Shown: positions 40,089 through 49,631 of the stretch, piece by piece
Layout of the letters: each line of letters starts with the position of its first letter
How positions within the stretch are numbered: position 1 is the stretch's first letter
NCBI RefSeq assembly: GCF_000243155.2
Contig: NC_018017.1
Location: forward strand, 2,666,001-2,730,000
DNA: 64,000 nt
DNA from: Desulfitobacterium dehalogenans ATCC 51507
GTDB lineage: Bacteria > Bacillota > Desulfitobacteriia > Desulfitobacteriales > Desulfitobacteriaceae
Reading direction: 5' to 3'
Notes under the pieces: model-generated
What the model was told of the DNA's origin: nothing
Databases searched by the model: none
Seen by the model: only the letters and a program-made list of their open reading frames with translations
Translations under genes and position numbers: made by a program

Positions 40089-41318
40089 ATGTCCAGTGTC
40101 ATCGACCGCTTTCTAAGGTATGTCGTAATCGACACCCAATCCAATGAAGAATCGCAAACCACCCCCAGCACCGATAAACAGCTGAACCTGGCTCGGCTTC
40201 TTGAACAAGAACTTAAAGAACTTGGTTTGCAGAATGTCCGCATCCAAGAGGGCAATGTTTACGGAACTTTACCTGCTAATTCAGCAAAGACTATCCCCGC
40301 CATTGGCTTTATCGCCCATATGGATACCAGTCCTGATTTTTCTGGAGAGCATGTCAAGCCCCAGCGTATTGAAAATTATGATGGCAAGGACATTCTTCTT
40401 AACCCGGAGCAAAATCTGGTCCTCTCCCCTGCAGACTTCCCGGAATTGCTGGATTACATAGGCAAAACCCTGATCACTACCGATGGAACCACCCTCTTAG
40501 GAGCGGATGATAAAGCAGGAATCGCCGAGATCATGGCTGCACTTGAATACCTGACCAAGCACCCGGAAATCGAGCATGGGAAAGTCTGTGTGGCCTTTAC
40601 TCCCGACGAGGAGGTAGGCCGGGGCGCCGATCAATTTGATGTGGCCGGCTTTGGAGCGGATTTTGCTTATACCGTGGACGGCGGGGCCCTTGGAGAACTG
40701 GAGTACGAAAACTTTAATGCTGCCAAGGCTATCGTCAAAGTAAAAGGAAGAAATGTTCATCCCGGCACTGCGAAGAATAAAATGATCAACGCCATCCTTT
40801 TAGCCAACGACTATATCGCCAAGCTCCCACCCCAAGAAACACCGGCAACCACAGAAGGTTATGAAGGCTTTTATCATCTCCATGATATCCAAGGGGATGT
40901 GGAAGAAACCACCCTTTACTATATTATCCGGGATTTTTATGAAGACTCTTTTGCCAAACGTAAGGAAACCATGCTGAATGTAGCCGAGGAGCTTAACCAA
41001 AAAAACGGACTCGGGCTGTTCACCGTCGAGATTACAGACCAATATCAGAATATGAAAGAAAAAATTCACCCGGTGATACATATTGTAGAGAAAGCTCAGG
41101 CTGCCATGGAAGCCGTGGGAGTTAAGCCTCTCATCAATCCCATACGCGGGGGGACCGACGGAGCACGCTTATCCTTTATGGGTTTGCCCACCCCCAATCT
41201 ATTCACCGGCGGACATAATTACCATGGCCGCTATGAATTCATTCCCACCTTCGCCATGGAAAAATCTGTGGAGGTCATCCTCAAAATTATTGAGCTCTAT
41301 GCTGAAGATCGTTCCTAG
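40089..41318 (+). CDS. pepT: Peptidase T (tripeptide aminopeptidase)
   Basis: Zinc aminopeptidase of 409 residues that cleaves the N-terminal residue from tripeptides. M20 family landmarks: [15 protein letters not shown] (His and Asp ligands), [19 protein letters not shown] (bridging Asp), [15 protein letters not shown] (catalytic Glu and ligand), [19 protein letters not shown], and [35 protein letters not shown] (distal His). The start lies behind ATGAGGAGGCTTAATT. Monocistronic, with a terminator right after the stop. Confidence 0.96.
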   Translation: MSSVIDRFLRYVVIDTQSNEESQTTPSTDKQLNLARLLEQELKELGLQNVRIQEGNVYGTLPANSAKTIPAIGFIAHMDTSPDFSGEHVKPQRIENYDGKDILLNPEQNLVLSPADFPELLDYIGKTLITTDGTTLLGADDKAGIAEIMAALEYLTKHPEIEHGKVCVAFTPDEEVGRGADQFDVAGFGADFAYTVDGGALGELEYENFNAAKAIVKVKGRNVHPGTAKNKMINAILLANDYIAKLPPQETPATTEGYEGFYHLHDIQGDVEETTLYYIIRDFYEDSFAKRKETMLNVAEELNQKNGLGLFTVEITDQYQNMKEKIHPVIHIVEKAQAAMEAVGVKPLINPIRGGTDGARLSFMGLPTPNLFTGGHNYHGRYEFIPTFAMEKSVEVILKIIELYAEDRS

Positions 41319-41324
41319 TTGAAA

Positions 41325-41366
41325 AAACCGCGTGCAATCTTTTTGATCTCACGCGGTTTCTCTTTT
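41325..41366 (+). terminator. pepT terminator
   Basis: AAACCGCGTG (41325-41334) / CACGCGGTTT (41350-41359), then CTCTTTT. Confidence 0.85.
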
Positions 41367-41409
41367 ATCTCAGTGGTATTAAAATCCTAAAACTGTTTAA
41401 AAACACTGC

Positions 41410-42309
41410 TTATATTTGCGGAAATAGGAGCTCGACAATATGAATAAATTCTTCCAATTTACTGCAATCATTAACTAAATATACCGGAAGCCCTATAAAG
41501 CGAAAGGGTAGATTTTTATGGATAAATTCATAAAGAGAGGGGGTGTTTTTAGAGGGCATACCCGCTGAAGCCTCTTTTCTATTCTCTCTCCCCAGGGCCT
41601 TAAGCTGTTCCTCCAGGATAGAGTAGAGTTCACGATAGTGCTTGGTATTTAGATTATGAGCCTGAATATATCCTTCTCTTTGCCGTGCATACAAGGATTG
41701 AATATAGTCCTTCTGCCTGACAGTCCAGTGCGGATGAACCGTTAAGACAAAGGCATTGGCCAAAGTTTCTTCCAGACATTCTTGGGTGCCCCAGGTTTGA
41801 CTATAGATCTTCTTTTTATAAGCCGGGTAAAGACCATCGCTATCCTTTCCCACATCATCCAGGAGAATACAGTAGCGCTCAATGAGATAATGAAAGGACA
41901 CATGGGTCAAAACGGAATCCAGAGCCAGGGTATGAGCCTCTCTCAATGTCATAGAGGTCTGTCTGAGAATACTTAAAAGATACATTCCGAACATTTCTGC
42001 ATAGAGATACAGACCAAAGTCTTCCGAATTAAAATGATAAGGCCGGTAGGTCCCCACCATATCAAAATTCTCACAGCGCCTTTCATTGAAGTGCAGCTCA
42101 TACTCACATAAATTCAATTTAAGTTGATTGAAGGATTTTGAATTACAGGTTATGGCTTTCCCTTTGGTCAGATATAAGTCCAAGCCCTGCATGATAGGGT
42201 ATACCTCTTCCCTTACATACTCCCCACGGTTCCACCTCTTTTCTATGGGCAATTCCTGTTGCCAGCTTGTTTCCCTAAATCCATATGACTGACTCTCCCC
42301 TTTTAGCAC
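41410..42309 (-). CDS. Hypothetical protein (possible metal site)
   Basis: Not recognised. 299 residues from a GTG at 42309 with no clear site; a later ATG at 42192, behind AGAGGTATACCCTATC, is an alternative (260 residues). The protein is soluble. The segment LDSVLTHVSFHYLIERYC has His residues four apart and a Glu shortly after, and LEETLANAFVLTVHPHWTVRQ supplies further His/Glu, which together suggest a hydrolase-like metal site. No signal or membrane segments. Its leader overlaps the antisense side of the small toxin locus. Confidence 0.55.
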   Translation of the reverse strand: MLKGESQSYGFRETSWQQELPIEKRWNRGEYVREEVYPIMQGLDLYLTKGKAITCNSKSFNQLKLNLCEYELHFNERRCENFDMVGTYRPYHFNSEDFGLYLYAEMFGMYLLSILRQTSMTLREAHTLALDSVLTHVSFHYLIERYCILLDDVGKDSDGLYPAYKKKIYSQTWGTQECLEETLANAFVLTVHPHWTVRQKDYIQSLYARQREGYIQAHNLNTKHYRELYSILEEQLKALGRENRKEASAGMPSKNTPSLYEFIHKNLPFRFIGLPVYLVNDCSKLEEFIHIVELLFPQI

Positions 42310-42394
42310 CAGTGATTAAGAAGTATATTAAAGTTGCCATGGCATCACCTTTCGGACATAAGAAAAAGCACCCCCATTGAGAGTGCTTGTATGC

Positions 42395-42400
42395 TATAAT
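42395..42400 (+). promoter_or_regulatory. Extended -10 of the holin-like toxin promoter
   Basis: TGCTATAAT with an extended TGn element, 62 bases before the toxin start. The -35 region is poor. Confidence 0.5.
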
Positions 42401-42461
42401 TGATTTTGTAACAGAAAAGGCTTGCAGAGCGGTCGGCATTCCTCCGAAGGGAGGTGATGCC

Positions 42462-42545
42462 ATGGAAGTATATGAGGCTTTAACACTAATGATCTCTTTT
42501 GGAGCATTAGTTGCTTTTTTGCTTACCTCCGATAAACGGAAATAG
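42462..42545 (+). CDS. Putative holin-like toxin, type I toxin-antitoxin (27 aa)
   Basis: A 27-residue peptide, MEVYEALTLMISFGALVA, then FLLTSDKRK. The EALTLMISFG motif, single helix and basic end match the 'putative holin-like toxin' family (TxpA/BsrG-type) of Firmicutes. Ribosome binding site AGGGAGGTGATGCC. The message would end at the hairpin 42540-42576. These peptides insert in the membrane, and their mRNA is held in check by an overlapping antisense RNA, for which a candidate lies on the opposite strand. Confidence 0.8.
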   Translation: MEVYEALTLMISFGALVAFLLTSDKRK

Positions 42546-42576
42546 ACCGCCTCTGCTCAAGGATGACGGTCTATTT
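42540..42576 (+). terminator. Hairpin at the end of the toxin message
   Basis: AAATAGACCG (42540-42549) / CGGTCTATTT (42567-42576); it overlaps the toxin stop codon. Confidence 0.6.
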
Positions 42577-42843
42577 CCCGATTTCTAAAGCCGACCGCAC
42601 TTCAAGCGGCTGTTACTAGGAGTTATGTTAGCGCATGACTCCTATTTGATTTTAGTATACCACATATTGATCGAAAACATCACTATTGGATGCTATTTTT
42701 CATCACTCGGTGGTGCGGCCTAAAAATGTCTTGATCGGTAATTTCTTCCCTTTTCTCTTTTTCCACAAGCTCTAAAAATTCTTTAGACGGAAGGGGCTGT
42801 TGCAGTAAGACAGCCCCTAATTAACGATTTCAATGTGCTATTC

Positions 42844-44022
42844 TTATGATGAAGATTCGGCCTCATCTGCTTTTCGATCCTGAATTTTCGAACCAAAGAG
42901 GATTAGACATAAGACCAGGGTTACCATGCCAATGATATAGGGTGTATTCATGGATAATCCATAGATTCCTCCCCCCACCAGAGGGCCAAGGATTCTGCCA
43001 AGGCTGCCAAAGGATTGAAATACCCCGAGAGAAGCCCCCTGCCTATTATGGCTGTTTTTGCTCACTAAACTGGAGCTGGTAGGTGTCATAAAGGAATTTC
43101 CGGTCATGAATACCACAGTTCCCAAGACCAGAAGGATAGCATTCGGAGCCCAGAGCATCCAGAGAAAGGCCAGAGCACAAAGAACTGCTCCAAACTTGGC
43201 AGGTTTGGCATCACCAAAGCGCTTGACCACTTTCCCAATTAGCATTCCCTGGACGATGACACCAACGATTCCAATAATCATAAAGACAAAGCCCATTTCT
43301 TTCGGGCCAAAGCCCACCCGCTCTGCAGCAAACAAGGTAAAGGTCGTTTCAAACATAGCCATAGTAAAGCTAAGGACAAAACTGAATACGAACAATGGAA
43401 ATAAAGGATCCCGAATCACCCCAAAATTAAGACGCACTTTTTTCCTGGGTTCCCGGTTGGGTTCTTTGAGAGTTTCAGGGAGCAGCTTCCAGGCAAAGGG
43501 CAGAATAAGTAAAGCCAAAGTCCCCGCAAAGTAAAAGGGTAAGGTAAAACTATAATGACCCAGCGAACCGCCTAAGGCCGGCCCGAAAACCATCCCCAAT
43601 CCCATAGCGGCTCCGAGCATCCCCATACTCTTGGAACGCTCCGCCCCTTCCGTGATATCCGCCATATAAGCCATAGCGGTGGGTAAAGTAGCTGAAGAGA
43701 CCATTCCCGATAGGGCCCGGAAAGCGATGAGAAGAGGGAGATTTCCGGCCATTCCATAGAGAAAAAAGGTAATTCCGTAACCACTAAGTCCAATTAATAG
43801 AACAGGCCGCCTACCGATTCGATCCGACAACCTTCCCCAAAAAGGAGCAAAGAAGAACTGCATAATGGAATAAGCAGACATAAATAACCCAAGGGAGAAG
43901 GCCCCGCCCCCTAGTTCTCCAATCAAAAAAGGAAGGATGGGAATAACTACCCCAAAGCCCACCATAACCAAGAACTGGATGATAACTAAAATAACCATCG
44001 GTCGAATATACTGCTTTTGCAT
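42844..44022 (-). CDS. MFS efflux transporter (DHA1-type)
   Basis: Protein of 392 residues from the ATG at 44022 behind GGGAGTGTACCTC. Twelve membrane segments. Motif A is APFWGRLSDRIGRRPVLLIGLSGYG after helix 2, and the GAAMGLGMVFGPALGGSLG stretch in helix 5 is motif C, the mark of drug/H+ antiporters. It resembles the MdtG/Tet-like group. The substrate is unknown and no regulator gene is adjacent. The terminus (KIQDRKADEAESSS) is hydrophilic. Confidence 0.85.
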   Translation of the reverse strand: MQKQYIRPMVILVIIQFLVMVGFGVVIPILPFLIGELGGGAFSLGLFMSAYSIMQFFFAPFWGRLSDRIGRRPVLLIGLSGYGITFFLYGMAGNLPLLIAFRALSGMVSSATLPTAMAYMADITEGAERSKSMGMLGAAMGLGMVFGPALGGSLGHYSFTLPFYFAGTLALLILPFAWKLLPETLKEPNREPRKKVRLNFGVIRDPLFPLFVFSFVLSFTMAMFETTFTLFAAERVGFGPKEMGFVFMIIGIVGVIVQGMLIGKVVKRFGDAKPAKFGAVLCALAFLWMLWAPNAILLVLGTVVFMTGNSFMTPTSSSLVSKNSHNRQGASLGVFQSFGSLGRILGPLVGGGIYGLSMNTPYIIGMVTLVLCLILFGSKIQDRKADEAESSS

Positions 44023-44182
44023 GAGGTACACTCCCATCATACTGCTGGTTCACTGCCGAGATCATAACTCTATTCCATTTTATTTCTGTTCAAATAGCCA
44101 TTGAATTATTATAATAGATGTTGGTGTTTAAATCATCCTCTAAGAAGAAAAATCACAAAAATTTCAAGGAAAGGACATTATT

Positions 44183-44422
44183 ATGAATACTTATAGAACC
44201 CAAGGTGTTTGCGCAAGTCATATTCATTTTGAAATAAAGGAAAATAAAGTATACAATGTAAAATTCGTCAATGGCTGTCCCGGCAATCTGCAGGCTTTAG
44301 CAGCCCTTGTTGAGGGAATGTCTGTAGACGACGTAGTAAAGCGTCTAAAAGGTATCCGCTGTGGTCATAAAACCACATCCTGTGCGGATCAGTTTGTAAA
44401 AGCCTTAGAGTCCGGCAAGTAA
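44183..44422 (+). CDS. TIGR03905 family TSCPD domain protein
   Basis: Protein of 79 residues with NTYRTQGVCASHIHFEIKENK, FVNGCPGNLQALAALVEGM and GIRCGHKTTSCADQFVKAL. The three Cys-containing blocks (GVCAS, NGCPGN, GIRCG/TSCADQ) are those of TIGR03905, a stand-alone version of the TSCPD domain found at the end of ribonucleotide reductases and thought to bind zinc. Role unknown. The start lies behind AAGGAAAGGACATTATT, and a terminator follows at 44424. Confidence 0.9.
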   Translation: MNTYRTQGVCASHIHFEIKENKVYNVKFVNGCPGNLQALAALVEGMSVDDVVKRLKGIRCGHKTTSCADQFVKALESGK

Positions 44423-44423
44423 G

Positions 44424-44466
44424 AAAACCCCGCCCAGTCAACACATGTGACTATGCGGGGTTTTTC
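44424..44466 (+). terminator. Terminator of the TSCPD gene
   Basis: AAACCCCGC / GCGGGGTTTTT around 44426-44465. Confidence 0.85.
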
Positions 44467-44502
44467 AATTCATCTGAGTCTATAGTCTCTGGTCCAGACT
44501 TT

Positions 44503-47439
44503 TTACTTTAGAGAACTGGAACAGCGGTCCACCAGATAGATCAAGGATTGGTAGCTTATGCCGCTGTGAGCGGATAAGCCAATCTCGCAAGTCCGGCTGT
44601 TGGAGTATCCTCCGGTACAGTTGTCCGGTATGGCTCTATTTAGCCCTGCTAAAGCGGAATCGTTTAACTCCGGGTAGGTAAACCCTTTATCTCCGGCAAA
44701 ACCGCAGCAATGGACATCATCAGGGAAGATTACTTTTTCAGCACAAGCCTCGGCAACCGCTTTGAACTTTTCACTCAAACGCATTTTTACTGAGCTGCAG
44801 GTAACATGAACTGCAACAGTTTCCGGTACTTTCTTGATCTTTAAGCGATGGAATAAAAAGTCATGGGCAAATTCCACGGATTCATGAAGCTCTATACCTG
44901 ATTTAAAGGCTCGCTTCATACGGTAAAGACAGGGGCTGGTATCACAAACGATAGGATATTGACCATTCTTGCTGGCTTGGAGAAGAACTTCTTCCAATTC
45001 CGCACTTTTTTCATCGGCAATATCGAAAAATCCTTTGCTCTCCCAGGGCATTCCACAGCAAAGCTTATCCAATCCCGGTGGAATAATCACTTCATAGCCC
45101 GCTTTAGCGAGAAGAGAGCACATCACTTCGTTAAGAGGTCTTTGATCCCTATCCTTACGAGCCGGCCCCATGGAGCGGCTGATGCAGCTGGGGAAATACA
45201 CGACTTTCAGCGCTTCACCCTGCTGCGCCGAGGGAAGAGGCGGCCGAGGCTTAACCTTGCCCGTTCCTTTGCTGGGCATCCATTCATTCCATAAGGGAAT
45301 CTTGCTTTGGGACACATCGCGAGCCGTTCTCGCCATACCTCCAAAAATCCGTGTACCTAAAAAGCCATGAACTCCATCCACAGCACCTAAGCCAAAGCGC
45401 ATTATACCGGTTACTCCGTTCATATTCTTGGCCAGTGCCTTGGCTATCTTGCGGGTCGCCGGGGTAATAGCCTGAGAGCGTAAGTATTTGGTGTTATCCC
45501 CGGTATTGATGTTCAGCGGACATGATGTAGCACATAATCCATCCGTAGCACAGGTGGCATTGCCGGCATAATCATAATCTCTAAGAAAGCGATTTAAGCG
45601 TTCGGGCTCTATTCCGGTACGTTTCAAATGAGAGATCTCCCGCTGCAGGATAATACGCATCCGGGGCGTGGTGGTAAGATGCTTGGAAGGACAGATATCC
45701 TGACAGAATCCGCAATTGGTGCAGCGATCGATCGTTTCATGAGAGGCAGGCATGGCCTTTAAATTCTCAAGGTGGACATGTTTATTGTCATTAATAATTA
45801 CACCAGGATTTAAGAGATTATTGGGGTCAAAGGCTGATTTGATGCGTTTCATGAGCTCATAAGCCTTGCTTCCCCACTCCAACTCCACAAAGGGGGCCAT
45901 GTTGCGGCCTGTTCCATGCTCAGCTTTCAGAGAACCATTGTATTTCTTAACGACAAATTCATTGACCTCATTCATCAATCCCTCATAACGAGCGATCTCT
46001 TCATCGCTGTCAAACTTAGGGGTGAATATAAAATGCCAGTTGCCGTCTAAGGCGTGTCCATAGATAATGGCGTCGGTATAACCAAATTTGTTAAGACTGT
46101 TCCGCAGATCAGCAGTAGCTTCAGCTAAGCGCTCCAAAGGAAAGGCCACATCTTCAATAAGAACCGTTGTTCCCTGGGCACGCACACCCCCTACAGCGGG
46201 GAAAATGTCTTTACGAATTTTCCAGTAGGTTTCATATTCTGATTTTACTGCCGTAAAGCTGACCGGGAATATGGTGGGTATATCTTCCAATACAGCGGTA
46301 GCTTTTTTAATCCGCTCTTCCAGCTCCTCAGGGTTTGCTCCCCGGACCTCCACTAAGAGGGCTGTCGCCGTATCGGAGAGGGTCTTCAGATAATCCGGCA
46401 TTCCGGGAGCATCTTCCACGGAGCGCAAGGAAGCTCTATCCATCATCTCAGCAGCGGCCACCAAATCCCGGTTGAGCTTCATGACTGCACGACAAGCATG
46501 ATCCATATCCGGATAGATAATCAATGCAGAAGCTTTATGGTCATAGTCTATGACCGTTTTATATGTAATTTCAGAGATAAAACCTAAGGTCCCTTCCGAA
46601 CCGATGAGAACATGCTTAATGATTTCAATAGGATCTTGGAAATCGACGAAAGCATTGATACTATACCCTGTGGTATTTTTTATCTTATATTTCTTCTTGA
46701 TCATGGCCACAAGATCAGGATCAGCATTGATCTCATCACGTATCTCTTCGATCTGCCGAATAAGATCCCCTTTGCGTTCCATAAAGTAGTGTCGTGATGA
46801 GGAATCCCCTGTATCCAACACGGTTCCATCATCGAAGATGATCCGCATTTCGTCCACGGTTTTGTAGCTGTTATCTGATGTGCCACAGCACATACCGCTG
46901 GCATTATTGGCAGCAATTCCACCGATCATACAGTGATCAATGGAAGCAGGATCCGGGCCGATTTTACGTTTATAAGACCGGAGATAGCGATTGGCTTCCA
47001 CGCCGAGAATACCGGGTTCTAAGCTGATCTTTTTTCCGTGGTCATGAATTTTATAGTGTCGCCAGGAACCTTGCAGAACCAAAAGAACAGAGTCGGTAAG
47101 CGCTTGTCCGGAAAGGCTGGTACCTGCCGTACGGAAGGTGACAGCTATTTTCATACGTTGAGATAAACGTAGAATCTCACCCATCTCTGCATCGTCAAGG
47201 ACCCGAATCACTATTTTGGGAATGAGGCGATAAAAACTCGCATCAATTCCATAACCCAAAGTATAGAGAGGATCAATAAAAATCCGTTGATAAGGTACGA
47301 ATTGAGATACCTCCCTGTAAAAATCTTGATATTCTTGAGGAAGCTCTTTCAGATCCTCTTCCTTCTGTTTCAGATTGCGGGGATCACTAGGGTTTACATA
47401 ATAGTTTAAGGGGCGTGTCCCGCTTTTCCAATGGGTCAT
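44503..47439 (-). CDS. FAD-binding and Fe-S domain dehydrogenase (D-lactate/glycolate dehydrogenase-like)
   Basis: A 978-residue fusion of a GlcD-like flavoprotein and a GlcF-like Fe-S subunit. The FAD-PCMH domain (about 50-280) has VTFRTAGTSLSGQAL and CMIGGIAANNASGMCCGT. The FAD-linked C-domain follows, with AIIYGHALDGNWHFIFTP and SLKAEHGTGRNMAP. Two 4Fe-4S motifs come next: CTNCGFCQDICP and CATDGLCATSCP. The end has two CCG-type blocks (LDKLCCGMPWESKGF; DVHCCGFAGDKGF). The set matches Dld-type membrane-associated D-lactate dehydrogenases that feed electrons to the quinone pool. Substrate is inferred. It is monocistronic. Confidence 0.88.
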   Translation of the reverse strand: MTHWKSGTRPLNYYVNPSDPRNLKQKEEDLKELPQEYQDFYREVSQFVPYQRIFIDPLYTLGYGIDASFYRLIPKIVIRVLDDAEMGEILRLSQRMKIAVTFRTAGTSLSGQALTDSVLLVLQGSWRHYKIHDHGKKISLEPGILGVEANRYLRSYKRKIGPDPASIDHCMIGGIAANNASGMCCGTSDNSYKTVDEMRIIFDDGTVLDTGDSSSRHYFMERKGDLIRQIEEIRDEINADPDLVAMIKKKYKIKNTTGYSINAFVDFQDPIEIIKHVLIGSEGTLGFISEITYKTVIDYDHKASALIIYPDMDHACRAVMKLNRDLVAAAEMMDRASLRSVEDAPGMPDYLKTLSDTATALLVEVRGANPEELEERIKKATAVLEDIPTIFPVSFTAVKSEYETYWKIRKDIFPAVGGVRAQGTTVLIEDVAFPLERLAEATADLRNSLNKFGYTDAIIYGHALDGNWHFIFTPKFDSDEEIARYEGLMNEVNEFVVKKYNGSLKAEHGTGRNMAPFVELEWGSKAYELMKRIKSAFDPNNLLNPGVIINDNKHVHLENLKAMPASHETIDRCTNCGFCQDICPSKHLTTTPRMRIILQREISHLKRTGIEPERLNRFLRDYDYAGNATCATDGLCATSCPLNINTGDNTKYLRSQAITPATRKIAKALAKNMNGVTGIMRFGLGAVDGVHGFLGTRIFGGMARTARDVSQSKIPLWNEWMPSKGTGKVKPRPPLPSAQQGEALKVVYFPSCISRSMGPARKDRDQRPLNEVMCSLLAKAGYEVIIPPGLDKLCCGMPWESKGFFDIADEKSAELEEVLLQASKNGQYPIVCDTSPCLYRMKRAFKSGIELHESVEFAHDFLFHRLKIKKVPETVAVHVTCSSVKMRLSEKFKAVAEACAEKVIFPDDVHCCGFAGDKGFTYPELNDSALAGLNRAIPDNCTGGYSNSRTCEIGLSAHSGISYQSLIYLVDRCSSSLK

Positions 47440-47707
47440 AACCTCACGTCCTTTCTTGCTGTTGTATTAGTGTTTACAGAATCTTTGCCAGAGATTCCAG
47501 TTTTGCTTAATTTATTAGATTTCGTTAGATTTAATCATTCTCCTTTTAAGAAAATTATTTTTTTAGATTTTCCTTAATAAAACAGCTAAATGACAGGATA
47601 ATTAGTATTTTTATAGAAATATATCAAGAATATTTATAATTTTATAAAATCAATGGCCTTATCTTGCAAATTTATTCACTAAATATTAAGAATAGGAGGT
47701 TTGTATT

Positions 47708-49552
47708 TTGTTTTTGCGGAAAACCCTGAAGCATTACAGCATTGCAGTAATCGGACTGCTTTATTTCATCAGTAGATTATTTTATTCCGGCGCTCATTGG
47801 GTTATCCCATCCGAATCTTTCCTTTTCCTTCATACTCTTCTTGAGTTCTTCAGCATTATCGTATCCTTTACTATCGGCTTACAATGCTTAGCCTCTTACC
47901 CCTACACTAAGTCGGATCGAAAGTATCTTCTTGGAATCTTTTTTATTACGGTCGGCCTATTCGATTTACTGCATACATTAACTTATAATGGCATGTTTCT
48001 CAACACGACAGGAGCAAGGTCAATCTATTTTTCCTTAACCGCCCGCCTGACTGAGTCAAGTGGCCTTTTGATCTACATCTTAAATCGGGCTCCTAAAAAA
48101 AGAGTTTCTATGGTTTTCGGATCTGCCTTTTTAGTGACCGCTTTGATTGTTATTATGAAGTGGGGACCCTATTTGCCCCCCATGCTGCTCCCCGATGGTG
48201 TCACTTCACTTAAGATCTTTGTTGAGTCTCTGGCAGGCAGTTTGAATCTTATAGCATTTTTTGTATTGATTTATAAATCTCGCCTTGAAAGGGCAGAAAA
48301 CTGCCCCAATCTCTCCAATGCTTTGCTTTTGCTCCTGATTTGTGAATTATTTTTTACAATATACCATACTCCCTACGACAGCGATAATCTGGTCGGACAT
48401 ATTTTTAAATTCCTGGGTTATACCTATATCCTCAAAAACATACTGATAAAAAACTTACATGAACCTTTTAAAGAAATCCAATCAGCTTATAAAGATTTTA
48501 ATACAATTTTTCAATTTGCACCGGTTGGCCTCTCCATAATTAGAAAATCAGATCATCAATTTTTAGAAATCAATCACTTCTTTATGAATTTTCTGGGGCT
48601 GCCCGACAAAGATGTTATCGGCAAAACCCCTATGGAAGTGGGATTCTCGGAAGCAGATTGGACAAAAGTCCTCGCCTATGCTGAGAACAATAACTATTAC
48701 TTCGCTGAGACCACCCTTGCCAACTTGGAAATCTCCCTGGAAAGGGAGGGAAGCAAAGTCAGCATTGCGGCAATTTCAGCTGAAACCATCCAGCTGGGCC
48801 ATGAGGAATGCATCTTAATGTCAGTCACGGATATTAAGGAGTTAAAAAGCTTGCATACGGAGATGATCCGACTGGACCGCCTTAACTTGGTTGGTCAAAT
48901 GGCTGCCGGTATCGCCCACGAAATAAGAAATCCCATGACCACTGTCCGTGGATATCTTCAACTCATGGATGAAAAATCCCAAGATATTGGGCAAAAATCG
49001 ACCCTTCATTTCATGATTGAGGAATTGGACCGGGCTAATTCCATACTCAAAGAATTTCTAACCCTTGCTAAGAACAATAAACCCAACTATCAAATCCTCA
49101 ACCTCAATAAATTACTACAAAACTTACATCCACTCATTGAGGCCGATTCTTTCACGCAAAATAAACAAATCCGCTTTACCCCCGGGGATATCCCTGATAT
49201 CGAACTCAGCCCCAAGGACATTACCCAGCTGGTCTTAAATTTATGCATAAATGGCCTTGATGCTATGTCTGAAGGGGGATGCCTAACGATCCAAACTTAT
49301 AAAAAAGACCATAGTGTAATCCTATCCATTAAAGATGAGGGCCATGGCATACCCAAAGAGTTATTGGAGAAACTTGGCACCCCATTCTTTACCACAAAGG
49401 AAAATGGAACAGGATTAGGACTGTCCATATGTTATAAAATAGCGAAATCCCATAACGCCAAGATCGATGTTACTTCCAGTTCTGAGGGCACTCTATTTCA
49501 GATTAGTTTTCCTTTGCAGTCAGTGGAATCAATGTTCATCCCTTCTCATTAG
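47708..49552 (+). CDS. Sensor histidine kinase with MASE3, PAS, HisKA and HATPase domains
   Basis: Protein of 614 residues with a TTG start at 47708 behind AATAGGAGGTTTGTATT. Residues 1-255 hold seven or so membrane helices of the MASE3 type (IGLQCLASYPYTKSDRKYLLG, LFDLLHTLTYNGMF). A PAS domain follows (about 265-380, FAPVGLSIIRKSDHQFLEIN). HisKA contains the phospho-acceptor in AAGIAHEIRNPMTTVRGYLQLM; HATPase has NLCINGLDAMSEGG (N box), KDEGHGIPKELLEKLG and GTGLGLSICYKIAKSH. The layout is that of KinB/KinE-like sporulation kinases. No response regulator is adjacent, so it is an orphan kinase. Confidence 0.92.
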   Translation: MFLRKTLKHYSIAVIGLLYFISRLFYSGAHWVIPSESFLFLHTLLEFFSIIVSFTIGLQCLASYPYTKSDRKYLLGIFFITVGLFDLLHTLTYNGMFLNTTGARSIYFSLTARLTESSGLLIYILNRAPKKRVSMVFGSAFLVTALIVIMKWGPYLPPMLLPDGVTSLKIFVESLAGSLNLIAFFVLIYKSRLERAENCPNLSNALLLLLICELFFTIYHTPYDSDNLVGHIFKFLGYTYILKNILIKNLHEPFKEIQSAYKDFNTIFQFAPVGLSIIRKSDHQFLEINHFFMNFLGLPDKDVIGKTPMEVGFSEADWTKVLAYAENNNYYFAETTLANLEISLEREGSKVSIAAISAETIQLGHEECILMSVTDIKELKSLHTEMIRLDRLNLVGQMAAGIAHEIRNPMTTVRGYLQLMDEKSQDIGQKSTLHFMIEELDRANSILKEFLTLAKNNKPNYQILNLNKLLQNLHPLIEADSFTQNKQIRFTPGDIPDIELSPKDITQLVLNLCINGLDAMSEGGCLTIQTYKKDHSVILSIKDEGHGIPKELLEKLGTPFFTTKENGTGLGLSICYKIAKSHNAKIDVTSSSEGTLFQISFPLQSVESMFIPSH

Positions 49553-49583
49553 TTTTGCCTGAGAAAGCCCCAAAGAAATGAAA

Positions 49584-49613
49584 AAGCGCAGCAGTCTCGT
49601 CACTGCTGCGCTT
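49584..49613. terminator. Bidirectional terminator between kinase and htpG
   Basis: AAGCGCAGCAGT / ACTGCTGCGCTT perfect 12-base stem with a six-base loop; the two genes converge here. Confidence 0.8.
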
Positions 49614-49631
49614 CCTTGTGCACTTTGTTGG

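Larger units (their letters stand above)
42368..42659 (-). ncRNA. Candidate antisense RNA of the type I toxin locus
   Basis: On the minus strand a TATACT box (complement of 42654-42659) could start an RNA that runs across the toxin message. It would end at the hairpin AGCACTC / GGGGTGCT with a following TTTTTCTT (42363-42388). An internal stem AGCCGCTTG..GCGGTCGGCT is also present. Start and end are inferred from motifs, not measured. Confidence 0.5.
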
